Shown here one piece after another: positions 4,681 through 5,576 of a stretch of 5,576 nucleotides of DNA. The notes beneath the pieces were generated by a model, which was not told the origin of the DNA, did no database searches, and worked only from the letters and a program-made list of their open reading frames with translations. This DNA comes from Caldisericota bacterium (GTDB lineage Bacteria; CG03; B21-G15). Position numbers and translations under genes: made by a program. Positions within the stretch are counted from its first letter, which is position 1; every line of letters starts with the position of its first letter. The DNA is taken from NCBI GenBank assembly GCA_003650255.1, contig QMOP01000099.1, positions 1 through 5,576 of the forward strand, in the 5' to 3' direction.

Positions 4681-4892
4681 AAAGAAAGGAGTTTGAAGCT
4701 CTTAAAGATTTGACTCTTGAGGAATTACATGCTAAACTTAAAGATTTAAAAGAGAAGCTTTTTAATTTAAAAATTGAATATGAAAGGGGGCAGCTTAAAA
4801 ATTATAAAAGCATGAAAGAGTTAAAAAAGGATATTGCAAGGATTCTTACACTTATGAATTTAAAGAGGAGAGAGAATGCCAAGAAGAGTTGA
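4677..4892 (+). CDS. rpmC: Large ribosomal subunit protein uL29
   Basis: uL29 is a small two-helix protein at the polypeptide exit next to uL23. The 71-residue product has the typical pattern: LKDLTLEELHAKLKDLKEKLFNLKIEYERGQLKN, with the paired helices around LFNL (about 28-31), then a second helix MKELKKDIARILTLMNLKRREN. The ATG overlaps the rplP TGA by 4 nt, with AAGGA at 4665-4669 as a moderate ribosome-binding site 7 nt away. The C-terminal NAKKS residues lie in a 17-nt overlap with rpsQ. The product is slightly longer than the most compact homologues and otherwise ordinary. Confidence 0.95.
   Translation: MKRKEFEALKDLTLEELHAKLKDLKEKLFNLKIEYERGQLKNYKSMKELKKDIARILTLMNLKRRENAKKS
4865..4870 (+). 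promoter_or_regulatory. Ribosome-binding site of rpsQ inside rpmC
   Basis: GAGGAG, encoded in the KRRE codons of rpmC, ends 5 nt before the rpsQ ATG at 4876 and supports the 17-nt overlap start. Confidence 0.65.
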
Positions 4893-5124
4893 GATTGGTA
4901 TTGTTGTTTCTGATAAGATGAATAAGACAAGGGTTGTTGAACTTATTAGGGTTAAGAGTCATCCACTTTATGATAAGGTTATAAAGAAGAAAAAAAAGGT
5001 CTATGTTCATGATGAGAAGAATGAGTCAAAAATTGGAGATAAAGTAAAGATAATAGAGTCAAGACCTTTAAGTAAACTTAAAAGATGGAGATTGATTGAG
5101 GTTGTTGAAAGGATTAAGGAATGA
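4876..5124 (+). CDS. rpsQ: Small ribosomal subunit protein uS17
   Basis: uS17 is a primary 16S rRNA-binding protein with an OB fold. The 82-residue product shows the family pattern: RVEIGIVVSDKMNKTRVV (4-21), VKSHPLYDKVIKKKKKVYVHDEKNESKIGDKVKI and the signature RPLSKLKRWRLIEVVER at the C terminus. ATG 4876 yields the standard MPRRVEIG opening, has GAGGAG 5 nt upstream and overlaps rpmC by 17 nt. A run of eight A residues at 4990-4997 encodes part of the IKKKKKV loop. The stop overlaps the rplN ATG by 4 nt (ATGA). Confidence 0.97.
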   Translation: MPRRVEIGIVVSDKMNKTRVVELIRVKSHPLYDKVIKKKKKVYVHDEKNESKIGDKVKIIESRPLSKLKRWRLIEVVERIKE

Positions 5125-5489
5125 TACAGATTTATTCAAGGTTAAAGGTTGCTGACAACACAGGTGCTAAAGAGGTTATGTGTATAAGAGTTATTGGAGG
5201 GAGTGCAAGGAGATATGGATATGTTGGAGATATTATTGTTGGAAGTGTGAAAAAGGCACTTCCTCAGGGAAATGTGAAGAAGGGAGATGTTGTAAGAGGG
5301 GTTATTGTTAGAACAAAATTTCCTATAAAGAGGAAAGATGGAACAGTTGTAAGATTTGATGAAAATAGCGTTGTTTTAATTGATAAGTTTGGTGATCCGA
5401 GGGGAACAAGAGTTTTTGGACCTGTTGCAAGAGAGTTAAGAGAGAAAAAATTTTTAAAGATTGTATCACTTGCTCCTGAGGTTGTATGA
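5121..5489 (+). CDS. rplN: Large ribosomal subunit protein uL14
   Basis: uL14 lies at the subunit interface, contacts 16S helix 14 (bridge B8) and is the binding site of the silencing factor RsfS. The 122-residue product is a full-length, textbook family member: MIQIYSRLKVADNTGAKEV (1-19), the GGSARRYGYVGDIIVGSVK segment (26-44), VKKGDVVRGVIVRTK (53-67), RKDGTVVRFDENSVVLID and the closing GTRVFGPVARELREKKFLKIVSLAPEVV. ATG 5121 overlaps the rpsQ TGA. AAAGGA at 5108-5113, 7 nt away, is the likely ribosome-binding site. In E. coli this gene opens the spc operon, but here no promoter or gap separates it from the S10 genes. Confidence 0.98.
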   Translation: MIQIYSRLKVADNTGAKEVMCIRVIGGSARRYGYVGDIIVGSVKKALPQGNVKKGDVVRGVIVRTKFPIKRKDGTVVRFDENSVVLIDKFGDPRGTRVFGPVARELREKKFLKIVSLAPEVV

Positions 5490-5576
5490 GGAAGATAAAG
5501 AAAAAGGATAAGGTTGTTGTTATTGCTGGAAAGGATAAAGGTAAGATTGGAGAGGTTTTGAAGGTGATTCCAAAAA
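5486..5576 (+). CDS. rplX: Large ribosomal subunit protein uL24, N-terminal fragment (3' end outside window)
   Basis: uL24 is an assembly initiator of the 50S subunit and sits near the tunnel exit. Thirty codons are visible. They encode a short basic start followed by DKVVVIAGKDKGKIGEVLKV (8-27), a clear KOW motif with the invariant GKDKGK turn. The ATG at 5486 overlaps the rplN stop by 4 nt, and GAGGT at 5478-5482 within rplN is a plausible ribosome-binding site at 3-nt spacing. Position directly after rplN is the universal bacterial order. The rest of the gene is cut off by the window end. Confidence 0.95.
   Translation, partial: MRKIKKKDKVVVIAGKDKGKIGEVLKVIPK

Noticed and set aside
5440..5489. 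The A6T5 tract near the end of rplN as a terminator or promoter element
   Set aside because: It lies in conserved uL14 codons (KKFLK), there is no GC-rich stem, and rplX follows immediately with an ATGA overlap.
1..5576. Mobile element, CRISPR, defence or other undescribed system
   Set aside because: Every base except the 38-nt tuf-rpsJ spacer and one base before rplB is accounted for by universal translation genes in canonical order. There are no inverted repeats, spacers or foreign genes.

Overview
This window is a stretch of bacterial ribosomal-protein operon, all on the + strand and almost entirely coding. In order it holds the 3' end of tuf (EF-Tu), then rpsJ, rplC, rplD, rplW, rplB, rpsS, rplV, rpsC, rplP, rpmC, rpsQ, rplN and the 5' end of rplX. 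This is the classic bacterial S10 operon followed by the start of the spc operon, joined to the end of the str operon (tuf). Every gene was identified from conserved family residues in its translation. Protein sizes and gene order are bacterial, not archaeal.

The genes are packed very tightly. The only real spacer is 38 nt between tuf and rpsJ. Every other junction is a 1-nt gap, a direct abutment, or an overlap of 1, 4, 10, 17 or 83 nt. I see no promoter, terminator hairpin, riboswitch or S10-type attenuator leader, so the block probably lies inside one longer transcript that starts upstream. Many ribosome-binding sites are purine-rich GAGGAGG-like stretches lying inside the last codons of the upstream gene, and several starts use ATGA or TAATG overlaps. 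This suggests translational coupling along the message.

The DNA is AT-rich and the coding strand strongly purine-rich. Arginine is written almost only as AGA/AGG. This fits a low-GC bacterium with a functional GGAGG-type Shine-Dalgarno system. I cannot name the species. Details of L2 (an SPTG motif near the C terminus) and the short heptamer repeats recall uncultured candidate-phylum bacteria, possibly near the PVC/Omnitrophota side, but this is a weak inference.

The most notable features are: (1) an 83-nt out-of-frame overlap between rpsC and rplP, in which an acidic S3 tail is written over the conserved basic N terminus of L16, with L16 codon choice that specifically avoids stops in the rpsC frame; (2) two different short tandem arrays with a 7-nt period at consecutive gene junctions (tuf/rpsJ and rpsJ/rplC), the second lying inside the annotated start of rplC and making that start uncertain. 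I see no defence system, mobile element or unknown gene here. It is a core translation locus with unusual local details.
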